DNA from: an uncultured Kiritimatiellota bacterium
GTDB lineage: Bacteria; Verrucomicrobiota; Kiritimatiellia; RFP12; UBA1067
Assembly: GCA_934635045.1 (NCBI GenBank)
Contig: CAKTZA010000023.1
Location: forward strand, 1-48,198
Reading direction: 5' to 3'
Length of the DNA: 48,198 bases
Shown piece by piece: positions 7,814 through 15,859 of the stretch. A program made the position numbers and the translations under genes. The notes beneath the pieces were generated by a model. The model worked only from the letters and a program-made list of their open reading frames with translations, was not told where the DNA came from and searched no databases. Position 1 is the first letter of the stretch. Each line of letters opens with the position of its first letter.

Positions 7814-8773
7814 TTAGTAACTAATTGTCTCCATCAGGCGAATACCTGACAACACATCTGCTTTAGAAGGGAACATGTTCCACTTCTTCTGGGCAATGTA
7901 CCTGTAGATGATGTTGTGCCCCTTGCCATATTGATGATCAAGCCTGAAATCCATCGCCGGCTTCTTGAGGCCCTTGACATTCCAGAAATCGATCTCATTT
8001 AGATTCGTCCCCGAAAGACGGACAGTTCCCTTCTCTCCGATGACGGTGAATTCCGTTAGATAATTCTTCTCAAAGACGGAGACCGTTGCGTTCAGAGATC
8101 CAACGGCCCCGTTCTCGAAACGAATTACTGACGAAACAGAATCATCGGTCTCCAGTCCGCGCAGGTTGCCGGAAAGCCCCTTGTACGCGACCGCTCTGCC
8201 AAAGAAGTAGTGCAGCATATCTACGTAGTGACTCGCCTGCGTATACATGACGCCCCCATCAAACTCCTTGGTGCCATGCCAATCAATCGCAAAGTACTGA
8301 TCATTGCGATTCCAGAAGACATTGCAGCAGAACTGATGTATCTTTCCAAGCTTGCCAGAGTCGATAAGTTTCTTCATCATCTGCACAATCGGATTGAAGC
8401 GGTTCTGATAGACAGGAATCAGCCGCTTGCCGGCCTTCTCGACACGGCGAAAGACCTCGTAGGCCTCGCGAAGCGTCAGCGAAAGAGGCTTCTCGCAAAG
8501 AATTGTGGGCGCGTCAACCTGTTCGGCAATTGCGCAGACATGGCGTGGATGCAGCCCCGATGGAGTCAGCACCGAGATGACATCAAGGTCTTTGCCGTTC
8601 AAATCCAAGTAATTGGTGCACCAATTACACCCCAGTCTCTCAGCCAACGCCTTGGCGCGATCTTCCTTCTTGTCACAAACCCATGTGATCTTGACTTTCC
8701 CCTTGTTCGCAAGAACGGCATCAGCATGTCGCGCGGAAATGCGCCCGCATCCAACCAGACCAACTTTCACCAT
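7814..8773 (-). CDS. Gfo/Idh/MocA oxidoreductase (WlbA/WbpB-like)
   Basis: A 319-residue NAD(P)-dependent sugar oxidoreductase. The N-terminal Rossmann motif is GLVGCGRIS, and the family CEKPLS motif supplies the catalytic Lys. The C-terminal half has the mixed-sheet substrate domain (GGVMYTQASHYVDMLHYFFG, where the His pair is typical). Standing next to a WbpE/WlbC-like aminotransferase and a short UDP-sugar 6-dehydrogenase, it could oxidise C3 of a UDP-hexosaminuronic acid, as WlbA/WbpB do. It starts 4 nt after the aminotransferase stop. Family is sure; exact substrate is inferred. Confidence 0.8.
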   Translation of the reverse strand: MVKVGLVGCGRISARHADAVLANKGKVKITWVCDKKEDRAKALAERLGCNWCTNYLDLNGKDLDVISVLTPSGLHPRHVCAIAEQVDAPTILCEKPLSLTLREAYEVFRRVEKAGKRLIPVYQNRFNPIVQMMKKLIDSGKLGKIHQFCCNVFWNRNDQYFAIDWHGTKEFDGGVMYTQASHYVDMLHYFFGRAVAYKGLSGNLRGLETDDSVSSVIRFENGAVGSLNATVSVFEKNYLTEFTVIGEKGTVRLSGTNLNEIDFWNVKGLKKPAMDFRLDHQYGKGHNIIYRYIAQKKWNMFPSKADVLSGIRLMETISY

Positions 8774-8777
8774 TTTC

Positions 8778-9907
8778 TTAGACCTTTCTGATTATTTCCT
8801 TCAATTCGTTAGAAACGAAAACAATCTCCTCTTCCGTTAAATACGGATGCATGGGCAACGCAAAAACCTGCTGCGACACCCTTTCGGCATTCGGGAACGC
8901 ACCTCGACCGAGATTCAAGTAGGACATCGCGCCCAAAAGGTGCATCGGCTTGGGATAGTAGCAGTTGACAGGGATCCCCCTATTTCTCATCGCCGTCATA
9001 ATCGCATCACGTTGGGGATGCTGTACGCAAAATTGAGCCCAGACCGAGACATTGCCATCTGGAATCTTCGGTAGCACCACGCCCCCCCCCCCCCCCTGAG
9101 TTCGCGCAGATAAGTCTGAGCCACGCGTTGACGCTCGTCAATTTCATGTGGGAATATCTTCAACTTCTCAATTAGCACCGCAGCCTGCAACGTATCCAAC
9201 CGCCCATTCAAGCCAAGCCGAACATTGTCATACTTGTCAGTTCCCTTGCCATGTACAAGAATTGAACGAAGTTTCTCCGCAAGGGCATCATCATCTGTGA
9301 AGACGGCTCCACCATCTCCATAGCAGCCAAGCGGTTTCGCAGGAAAGAAGCTCGTGCAACCGATCGTCCCGAACGTCGGCGCCCGGCGCCCGTCCTGCAA
9401 TGCACCCAGCCCCTGCGCAGCATCCTCAATAATGGCAAGGCCATACTTACGAGCAAGAGGCACAATCTTGCGATAGTCGGCGGCAAGCCCGAAAAGGTCG
9501 ACAGGACAGATGGCCTTCGGAACAAGCTTACCCTCGGCAATCGTCTTCTCGATCACAGCTTCAAGCCTATCTGCGTCCAAAGAGTATGTCTCCGAATCAA
9601 TGTCACAGTAAACCGGCGTGGCCCCCTCGCGCGCAATTGTCTCCGTTGTCGCAAAAAATGTGAACGGTGTCGTAAAGACGGCATCACCCCTGCCAATGCC
9701 CAGTGCCATAAGGGCCATTGTCAGAGCCTCTGTTCCGCTTGAGCACCCGATGACATGACGAGCCCCAATAAACGCCGCCAAACTGGACTCAAACTGTTTC
9801 ACCTCCGGCCCCATGATAAACTTGCCGTGGCGCATGACATCAAGGACTGCGGCATCGACCTTGTCCTTGATCGTCAGATACTGATGCCTAAGGTCATTGA
9901 ACTCCAT
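8778..9907 (-). CDS. DegT/DnrJ-type aminotransferase (WbpE/WlbC-like), out of frame at a poly-G tract
   Basis: A PLP-dependent nucleotide-sugar aminotransferase in two pieces. The 5' part opens MEFNDLRHQYLTIKDKVDAA, contains SSGTEAL and AIIEDAAQGLGA, and has the PLP lysine in SFFPAKPLGCYGDGGA. It runs to a block of 15 G (9082-9096), after which the family sequence resumes in another frame (VVLPKIPDGNVSVWAQFC through YYPKPMHLLG to KEIIRKV, stop 8778). A tract of 13 or 16 G would restore one continuous protein of about 376 residues. As given, translation leaves the family frame at the tract and ends at 8996. I read this as a phase-variable gene captured off, although an assembly error in the homopolymer cannot be excluded. 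Start overlaps the upstream stop (TAATG). Confidence 0.85.
9082..9096. repeat. Homopolymer of 15 C (G on the coding strand)
   Basis: An unbroken 15-base run inside the aminotransferase gene. Family sequence on its two sides is in different frames, so the tract length decides whether a full-length enzyme is made. Confidence 0.92.
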
Positions 9908-10677
9908 TAGATGTGCTCCTCAAAACCGCGAAAGTGAACGTTCAACGCATGCAATGGCGCTAAAAGCGTACCAAGCGGCGAATCCTTGGTGAGCTTAGCG
10001 AACGCATTGACGTCTTTCGGAAAGCATTTGCCGCCATAACCGCATTTACCATCAGGACCAGGGACATAAGTGTGCATATCATTGATGTATCCGGAAAGAA
10101 GAACCCCAGTATGGACCTTCGCCCAGTCTGCCCCCATCTTCTCGCAATACTCCCTGACGGCGTTGAAGTACGTCACTTTGTACGCGCCAAAGACATTATG
10201 CGCATACTTTGTGATTTCAGCTTCCAACGACGACATCACCGTAAACCGCTTGCCAGGAAAGACCGCTATCAAGAGCGCAAGCGCCTCGGCGTTTCCCTCA
10301 ACAGGAAAGACCATTGTCTGCTTACGGAAATCTTCGATGTAGGTGCGCTCCGTCAGAAACTCTGGCATATAGTAGACCCTATGGCGCGTCTGCTTGGAGA
10401 GTATGCCGGAAGTCCCAGGAAGAATTGTCGTGCGGACAAAGACTGGCTTGTCGGGGAGCGCTTCGATCAGGCTGCGCATCAAGGTCAAATCTTGCGTTCC
10501 ATCGTCTTCCGTCGGCACATGGATTTGGAGGAAGTAAACATCTGCATCCGACAAATCGTCATTATAACCCTTTGGCGGATCGCTCACAACGATGCTCGCA
10601 TTTGGATTGTTTTCCTCCAGCCAGGCCTTTAACGCACCGCCTACAAAGCCACAGCCAATAATACCTACTCTTATCAT
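9907..10677 (-). CDS. Short UDP-sugar 6-dehydrogenase-like protein
   Basis: This 256-residue protein belongs to the UDP-glucose/UDP-GlcNAc 6-dehydrogenase family, which oxidises C6 to a carboxylate in two NAD-dependent steps. It has the N-terminal Rossmann motif GIIGCGFVGGAL, the central helix region (EITKYAHNVFGAYKVTYFN), and the catalytic Cys motif GYGGKCFPKDVNAF with Lys in place of the usual Ser before Cys. It stops soon after that motif, so the C-terminal UDP-binding domain of ordinary 400-450-residue members is absent. The ATG overlaps the upstream stop as ATGA. It may be a naturally compact dehydrogenase or a degraded one; the intact operon coupling favours function. Confidence 0.75.
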   Translation of the reverse strand: MIRVGIIGCGFVGGALKAWLEENNPNASIVVSDPPKGYNDDLSDADVYFLQIHVPTEDDGTQDLTLMRSLIEALPDKPVFVRTTILPGTSGILSKQTRHRVYYMPEFLTERTYIEDFRKQTMVFPVEGNAEALALLIAVFPGKRFTVMSSLEAEITKYAHNVFGAYKVTYFNAVREYCEKMGADWAKVHTGVLLSGYINDMHTYVPGPDGKCGYGGKCFPKDVNAFAKLTKDSPLGTLLAPLHALNVHFRGFEEHI

Positions 10678-11522
10678 GTAGTCTCAACCTCTCTTATAAT
10701 CTTCGCCGTCAATTTCAATGCCCCCCCCTGATTGAGGTGGTCTGAATCGCCGAAATCCTCATCGCCAAAATCATTATCTGCCATGAAATTCAGCAACCTG
10801 ACATCGCCATGCCGCCCCATGAATTCATCGAGTCCCCGTCTCCAGCATCCCCCGTTCTTCAAACACGAAGAGTAATCGCTGCGATACGGAGGCAATACAA
10901 CAAAAAAGCGTCGACCTTGTTTTCCCGTGAGTTCAGCGATATCATTAAGGAACAGACTCTGCTGATTACCCCTATTGGAATGTTTCAGATGGGCAAGAAC
11001 ACGCGCCTCCACATCTGTATTTGGAGGGAAGAACCAGCTATAGTCATTGTTTCCGCGGTAATTCGCTTCAACCGGGAAAGACAACACGTCTTGGCACCAT
11101 TTCAACCTGTCCGCAATTTTCTGAAGGTTCTTGTCGCCGAACTCCGTATGGACACCATAAAACACTTCATAGGGAATGCACTTGTAAGCTTCAGAACACC
11201 GTTCTGTCTGAAATCCTTCAGAGAAGACATCGTAGAACAAGACGACATTCCCACCAGAAACGTCCCAAAACTTTTCAACACATGAATAAATGCCAGCCGC
11301 CAATCTCAAATCTACCGACGAGTTTGCGAAATTAAAGGACTGTGTCATTGCGCTCGCAAAGAAGCCCTTATGCGCATGCGAACTGCCCAACGCAATGGTT
11401 TTCACCTCCCTTGAAATGGAACGAAAGGCGAAAAGCTGCGAATAAGCGACCTTCAACTGAGGAACAAGTCCTTTGTTCCTCAATAAGCAATGCCTAAGAA
11501 ACAATCTGCGAATAAGATGCAT
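10674..11522 (-). CDS. SGNH-hydrolase-like protein of the glycan operon
   Basis: About 282 residues. An N-terminal ALGSSHAHKGF block places a Ser after a hydrophobic strand, as in SGNH/GDSL block I, and the C-terminal DSDHLNQGGALKL fits the Asp-x-x-His of block V. Proteins of this type in polysaccharide loci often add or remove acyl groups. The start chosen is the ATG at 11522, which has AGAGG nine nt upstream and overlaps the GT2 stop by one nt; an ATG nine nt earlier is possible. A run of 8 G lies near its 3' end (10721-10728). Family call is moderate and function is inferred. Confidence 0.55.
   Translation of the reverse strand: MHLIRRLFLRHCLLRNKGLVPQLKVAYSQLFAFRSISREVKTIALGSSHAHKGFFASAMTQSFNFANSSVDLRLAAGIYSCVEKFWDVSGGNVVLFYDVFSEGFQTERCSEAYKCIPYEVFYGVHTEFGDKNLQKIADRLKWCQDVLSFPVEANYRGNNDYSWFFPPNTDVEARVLAHLKHSNRGNQQSLFLNDIAELTGKQGRRFFVVLPPYRSDYSSCLKNGGCWRRGLDEFMGRHGDVRLLNFMADNDFGDEDFGDSDHLNQGGALKLTAKIIREVETT
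10721..10728. repeat. Homopolymer of 8 C (G on the coding strand)
   Basis: Eight consecutive C on the plus strand, encoding part of NQGGALKL in the SGNH-like protein just after the putative catalytic His. It is in frame as read, and much shorter than the 12-15 nt tracts elsewhere. Confidence 0.85.
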
Positions 11523-12526
11523 CACAACCATCCTCTACGCAACATCCTTTTCTGAAGATGCCTGTACAACTTGTAATATATTCGTCGCCGAACAGACCAT
11601 TTGCATCCGTTTGCCGAAATGCGCGGCGCACTTCGAAGCAGCACATCACGCATTTGGAGGGTCACTTCGGAAAGCGCAGAACTTTTATCTTCACAGACAA
11701 AATTCCAATATTTTTCCTTCAGTTCCAAAACGCCACCATACGCACGCGCCCTCAGCACATCATATCGGCCATCAAAGTATTCATGCAGGTTGATCATGAT
11801 CATGCAATTAAACAACTGCTGCTGAAATTCAGACATCGACTGCCACAGACCTGAACCCAAGATGCGATACACCGCATCGCATTCCGGAACATAATGACAC
11901 AAGCCCTCATGCAAATGCGTTACCGAAAGGAAAGTATCCCCTCGAAACGAGGCTTCCTGATCAGCACGCAGATCTTGCCGTAATTTCAAAGGCAAGCCAT
12001 TGTTGAAGACAACATTTCGGAAAACCGTGCCAAGCGCATTCCCGAAAACAGCGCAACCATTCAAGAAATCGGGAAACGACGAATCACATTCAGAATCACG
12101 GCCAATATATCTTTTTTGACGCCCGTCAGGGAAGAGCATTATGCTATCAGTCGCATAAATGGTATACTCACGATGGCCATCAAGAAAACCAACCGCTTTC
12201 TGCAATTTATGATCGTCACACCAATAGTCGTCTGGCCCCAAAACGCAAAAGTACGGTGTGCGGATATCCGCGTAAGCCCGTACAATGTTCTTAAATAATT
12301 TTCTGTTCTGATTTGACGGCAGCACACTTATCGTCTCCGGGTGCTCTCGCTGATATTGAAGCGCTATCTCCAATGAACCATCAGTCGAACAATCGTCCGC
12401 TACAACAATGCGAAAACGGAAATCCGCCTGTTGACGAAGAACGGAGTCCAACGCCGGCCCCAAATATGCCGCCTTGTTGTAAAGCGGAACGATAACCGTA
12501 ACTTTACAAGCCTCACTCTGATTCAT
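11522..12526 (-). CDS. Family 2 glycosyltransferase
   Basis: A 334-residue GT-A fold transferase. It begins with the GT2 signature VTVIVPLYNKAAYLGPALDSV, continues with VVADDCSTDGS for nucleotide binding, and has a GPDDYW acidic motif in place of DxD. The C-terminal third is basic and helical without clear membrane spans. It would add one sugar to the repeat unit of the surface glycan. Its start shares one nt with the upstream deacetylase stop (TGATG), and its own stop overlaps the next gene. Donor and acceptor cannot be read from sequence. Confidence 0.85.
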   Translation of the reverse strand: MNQSEACKVTVIVPLYNKAAYLGPALDSVLRQQADFRFRIVVADDCSTDGSLEIALQYQREHPETISVLPSNQNRKLFKNIVRAYADIRTPYFCVLGPDDYWCDDHKLQKAVGFLDGHREYTIYATDSIMLFPDGRQKRYIGRDSECDSSFPDFLNGCAVFGNALGTVFRNVVFNNGLPLKLRQDLRADQEASFRGDTFLSVTHLHEGLCHYVPECDAVYRILGSGLWQSMSEFQQQLFNCMIMINLHEYFDGRYDVLRARAYGGVLELKEKYWNFVCEDKSSALSEVTLQMRDVLLRSAPRISANGCKWSVRRRIYYKLYRHLQKRMLRRGWL

Positions 12527-13179
12527 CAGACCTGCTCCTTATCTGTGTCAATTACCTCGTTCGGGAAACAAAAGGTATATCCTTTCAGCCGAAAAACAAT
12601 CACAAGCAAATAGAAAGTAACTCGTCTGGAAAATCCCCACCCGTTCGGATGCCCCTGTAAAACAACATATGGCAAATGACATTCTCGAACAGAGCGCAAG
12701 CATTTGAGTAGAGATGGATTCCCACACGGCCATTCCATATCGGCACCACGCATGAGACATCCGTCAAAAGATTTATCTCCAAAAAACCAGTACCTAATTG
12801 CGGCACATTCCCTCACCGCCCTCGCCGTAGAAGCAGAAAAAGCATTGCATGGCGCACCAAACGTCTGCATCTCAACACCCAGCAAATCCCGCACAACATT
12901 CTCCGTTCGTTTGATATGGGAAACCGCTTCCGCAGGGGATAGCGTCGAAAACTCGCCCGATTCATGCGTGTATCCATGATTCCAAAAGTGATAGCACCCC
13001 GACGCGAGTGCCCTCTTCGCCCAAAGCACGTCTCCATTGGACCATTGCTCCGCAGCCTTCCCTATGATTCCCCATGTTATTTTCACACGGAAGATGCGAA
13101 TAAACCGATCAATTCGTCTCACATTGGCATTCGGCGAGAAGAAATCGTCAAACTTAAAAACGATACGCAACTTCTTCAT
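12526..13179 (-). CDS. Polysaccharide deacetylase-fold protein
   Basis: A 217-residue protein with features of the NodB/CE4-like superfamily: FKFDDFF near the N-terminus supplies the Asp pair, and FWNHGYTHE supplies the metal-binding H-x3-H motif. It is compact, with no signal peptide, so it may act on a cytoplasmic lipid-linked or nucleotide sugar. It lies between an acetyltransferase and a glycosyltransferase in a chain of overlapping genes. Fold is moderately sure; the substrate is unknown. Confidence 0.65.
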   Translation of the reverse strand: MKKLRIVFKFDDFFSPNANVRRIDRFIRIFRVKITWGIIGKAAEQWSNGDVLWAKRALASGCYHFWNHGYTHESGEFSTLSPAEAVSHIKRTENVVRDLLGVEMQTFGAPCNAFSASTARAVRECAAIRYWFFGDKSFDGCLMRGADMEWPCGNPSLLKCLRSVRECHLPYVVLQGHPNGWGFSRRVTFYLLVIVFRLKGYTFCFPNEVIDTDKEQV

Positions 13180-13640
13180 TAGGAATCACGCCCATGACAA
13201 GTGTTCATGAATATTACACCATCGCCAATGGATCGGCAAACAACGCTTCCTGCGCCAACCACGGCTCCGACGCCAACCGTAACGCCTGGCAGGATTGTCG
13301 CATTTGCGCCAATCACGGCCCCTTGCTTGACAACAACGGGTTCTGCCCTGAAGTTGGCAGCATTACCCGACTTCGGATGCCGATCATTGCAGAATGTCGC
13401 ATTAGGTCCAATGAAGACGTTGTCCTCAACCCGCATCCCATCCCAAATCTGGACACCGCATTTAATTGTCACGTTATCACCAATAACCACATCATTCTCG
13501 ATGAAACAATTGGCACAGACATTGCAATTTTTGCCTATTTTCGCCTGCGGCAAGACGACGCAAAACTGCCAGATCCGAGTCCCCTCGCCAATGTCCTTCG
13601 ACCGCACATCTGACAACGCATGGATGAATGGTGGATTCAT
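13179..13640 (-). CDS. Left-handed beta-helix acetyltransferase (FdtC/QdtC/WlbB-like)
   Basis: A 153-residue hexapeptide-repeat transferase. Repeats run through the whole protein (IGKNCNVCANCFIENDVVIG, then GVQIWDGMRVEDNVFIGPNA, and GAVIGANATILPGVTVG). The opening IGEGTRIWQFCVVLP closely resembles enzymes that N-acetylate 3-amino-3,6-dideoxyhexoses on dTDP. An FdtA-like isomerase and an FdtB-like aminotransferase lie upstream at 15434-16978, so these three could make a dTDP-3-acetamido-3,6-dideoxyhexose. The gene is separated from them by an ATPase/DUF4435 pair, with which it shares an ATGA overlap. WlbB-like activity on a UDP-sugar is the alternative. Confidence 0.8.
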   Translation of the reverse strand: MNPPFIHALSDVRSKDIGEGTRIWQFCVVLPQAKIGKNCNVCANCFIENDVVIGDNVTIKCGVQIWDGMRVEDNVFIGPNATFCNDRHPKSGNAANFRAEPVVVKQGAVIGANATILPGVTVGVGAVVGAGSVVCRSIGDGVIFMNTCHGRDS

Positions 13641-14497
13641 GCAACCCTCTTCTTCTTCAACTCGTCCATAAACATCTTCAATTCTTCGGGAACAGCATTC
13701 TCCGCCTGATACGTCGCAATGGACTTCACAAGATCAGAAAACGCAATCGTTCCGCCTTCTTTCCGCCCGCCGCAATAAACGTCTGTCTTCAGCCGCTCAA
13801 AGATTTGCTTCCCCGGAAAGATAATGCGCCACTCATCATTAGTTGACGCAAGAGCGTCTCTGTAACGTTGCTCCGCCAAGTCAATGCGCTTTCGCAATGC
13901 TTCTTCCGAAAACAGATTAATCGCCCGCGTAGCCCCTGAATGGAACCAATCATGATTCAGCAAATACCTCTCCAGATCCTGTCGGTTCTCCACATCGCAT
14001 CTTGGTCGCGCATTGGCAGGGCTACAGGGGAACCCTTCTGTATAATCTGATTGGAACTCATACAAGACATCTTCGCAAACCACTTGATATAATATCTCTT
14101 TTGCGATGTTGTGCGCCAAATCACGGTAATGAACATTCGTCTTTTTGTATCGAATCGCCAAGTTACAATGCGCAAGGGCCGTCCAGTCCAGCAGATAATT
14201 CTCGATCTCGTGCCGCTTTCCTCGGAAGACATGAGTTTCAGGATTCGACCAACTGATGACATTGTCGCGGCCATAATCCCGATCTACCCAACCGAACGCA
14301 TGTTCAGACGGCAAGGAATCACGCCCCCAGCTAATCGTCACCAAGCCGTTCACCCCATCAGCGCCACCGACGCTCACCATCTGAACAATGGACGACTCCG
14401 CATTGAACAATGTCGAAAAATAATCGCATGTACGAACATCTTCCAAAAGCAGATGCAAATCGTAAGTCTGACTCAGGAAGGAAAGACGATTAGCCAT
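13637..14497 (-). CDS. DUF4435-like (TOPRIM-type) protein, AriB-like
   Basis: A 286-residue protein with the landmarks of DUF4435: an acidic LLLED at residues 17-20 near the N-terminus, the Asp pair in WVDRDYG at 72-74, and HEIENYLL at 96-103. DUF4435 proteins are TOPRIM-fold nucleases, and in the PARIS anti-phage system (AriA ATPase + AriB DUF4435) this is the effector. The gene overlaps the ATPase by 8 nt upstream and the acetyltransferase by ATGA downstream, so it is read as part of a sugar operon. Defence is the best guess from architecture; a role tied to the glycan genes cannot be excluded. Confidence 0.7.
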   Translation of the reverse strand: MANRLSFLSQTYDLHLLLEDVRTCDYFSTLFNAESSIVQMVSVGGADGVNGLVTISWGRDSLPSEHAFGWVDRDYGRDNVISWSNPETHVFRGKRHEIENYLLDWTALAHCNLAIRYKKTNVHYRDLAHNIAKEILYQVVCEDVLYEFQSDYTEGFPCSPANARPRCDVENRQDLERYLLNHDWFHSGATRAINLFSEEALRKRIDLAEQRYRDALASTNDEWRIIFPGKQIFERLKTDVYCGGRKEGGTIAFSDLVKSIATYQAENAVPEELKMFMDELKKKRVA

Positions 14498-15437
14498 GTC
14501 GAACCTCCCCCTCTGGAATTTCGTTCACCACATGGCCATTCTTTAAGAAAATACGCTCATCGCTATACACAGAATCCCAAACGGCAGGAGAATGCGTCGC
14601 AATGAAAAACTGTGTCCCCGGAGAATACTTACGCAATGTCGGAACCAGCATACGATGCCAAACGGGATTTAGATGCAGCTCAGGTTCGTCAAGAAAGACA
14701 AAATCTGCCGGAGCACCAGTCAAGAAACGATCAGCTATCAATGTCCCGAAGAGCGAAAGTATCTCAATTTCGCCCGAACTAAGCTCATCAACGCTCACGC
14801 GCCCTGTGCTATCCCCATGATCCAGATACAACTCGAACTTTGGCTCTGCGTCCGTACCAAATTTCTGAACGTCTTCTTGTCCTCCCGTCTCAATGTCTGC
14901 TACGAACCTGTCATTTCGATCTGGATAGAACTCATGCCACATCCGATCAACCTCTTTTCCGATCTTCGCAATCTTGTCCGCCATCTCCTGACCGGATGGA
15001 TAACTCGCATAACTCGGAAGACTCACAAGCCACTGCTTGAGATTCCACAGGGCATTACGCTCTTCCTTGTCCGGACGTCGACCCTTCTTACCAACGCGAA
15101 GCGTTATCCCATGGACTCGCTTCGGAGCCCGCCACGACGAAAAGTACAGCGCGTTGAACCCTGTGATGTCTCGTTGCCGCCTCTCATTCAAAGCTGCAGT
15201 GAGGTGAACCTCAAGAGATCCGTCAACACAGGTCAATGAAACTTCGTAGGGCTGGTCTTTCAGCGGTTCGCGCATTTCAAACGGGCATCCAAGAGCCACC
15301 AAGATCGCCTCGAGCACACTGCTTTTACCTGACCCGTTCAAACCTGCCAACACAAGGCAATCACTCTGGGTGTCAAGTTCACACGTGAACTCGTGAATCG
15401 CCCGGTAGTTCCTAATTGAAATCTTGCTAATTCTCAT
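14490..15437 (-). CDS. ABC-type ATPase, AriA-like, second ATPase pair
   Basis: A 315-residue soluble ATPase of the RecF/AAA_15/AAA_21 class. SIRNYRAIHEF leads to Walker A GLNGSGKS at 32-39; the signature LSSGE is at 219-223, Walker B DFVFLDEPELHLNP has D250/E251, and the H-loop ATHS has its His at 282. It is smaller than typical AriA. It starts inside the FdtA-like stop (ATGA overlap) and overlaps the DUF4435 gene, so the pair behaves as a cassette stitched into the operon. Expected to sense or gate the partner nuclease; that role is inferred from PARIS and related systems. Confidence 0.8.
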   Translation of the reverse strand: MRISKISIRNYRAIHEFTCELDTQSDCLVLAGLNGSGKSSVLEAILVALGCPFEMREPLKDQPYEVSLTCVDGSLEVHLTAALNERRQRDITGFNALYFSSWRAPKRVHGITLRVGKKGRRPDKEERNALWNLKQWLVSLPSYASYPSGQEMADKIAKIGKEVDRMWHEFYPDRNDRFVADIETGGQEDVQKFGTDAEPKFELYLDHGDSTGRVSVDELSSGEIEILSLFGTLIADRFLTGAPADFVFLDEPELHLNPVWHRMLVPTLRKYSPGTQFFIATHSPAVWDSVYSDERIFLKNGHVVNEIPEGEVRHG

Positions 15438-15844
15438 GCGAGGCCCCTTTCTAAACGAACTTTCAGAAACTCCCCGTAGTCCCGAATGTAGTCCGCCTCG
15501 TTATAATGTTCGCTCGCGAGAACCATGACGACGCAATCTGGCGAGAAGTTCGTGAACTCGCGCCAGACGTTGTTTCTGATGTGCAGCCCCTTGGTCGGCG
15601 AGTCGAGATGATAGGTCTCGCGATGCGCGCCGTCATCAAGGATGAAGTCGCACGAGCCCGACGTGCAGATCACGACCTGCTCCAGGTTCCTGTGGGCATG
15701 ATGGCCGCGCACGACATTCGGTTCCGTGCCCCAGATGTAATAGACGCGCTTAATCTCAAACGGGAAGTCCGCGCCCTTTTCGAGCGCGACCAACGACCCC
15801 GTCTTGTCGCCGTGAACCGGAAATGTGAGAACCTCGCCAATCAT
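15434..15844 (-). CDS. dTDP-4-keto-6-deoxyhexose 3,4-ketoisomerase (FdtA/QdtA/WxcM-like)
   Basis: A cupin-fold isomerase of about 136 residues. Markers are RVYYIWGTEPNVVRGHHAHR, with the conserved GHHAH cluster, followed by QVVICTSGSCDFILDDG and the LHIRNNVWREFTNFSPDCV strand. The start is MIGEVLTF at 15844; the ATG six nt earlier abuts the -10 box, so it cannot lie on a transcript from that promoter. The mRNA would be leaderless. With the aminotransferase immediately upstream it forms the 3-amino-sugar pair of the Fdt/Qdt pathway. First gene of the 12-gene operon running to 5797. Confidence 0.85.
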   Translation of the reverse strand: MIGEVLTFPVHGDKTGSLVALEKGADFPFEIKRVYYIWGTEPNVVRGHHAHRNLEQVVICTSGSCDFILDDGAHRETYHLDSPTKGLHIRNNVWREFTNFSPDCVVMVLASEHYNEADYIRDYGEFLKVRLERGLA

Positions 15845-15850
15845 GCGCAT

Positions 15851-15859
15851 ATTATATCA
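15851..15859 (-). promoter_or_regulatory. Extended -10 promoter of the island operon
   Basis: TGATATAAT on the minus strand. Its TGA is also the stop codon of the upstream aminotransferase. The start codon lies 6 nt beyond the box, so transcription should begin at or next to the ATG. No -35 is apparent. Confidence 0.7.

Noticed and set aside
10692..10700. Plus-strand TATAAT near 10695
   Set aside because: It lies inside the SGNH-like coding sequence with no plus-strand gene following.
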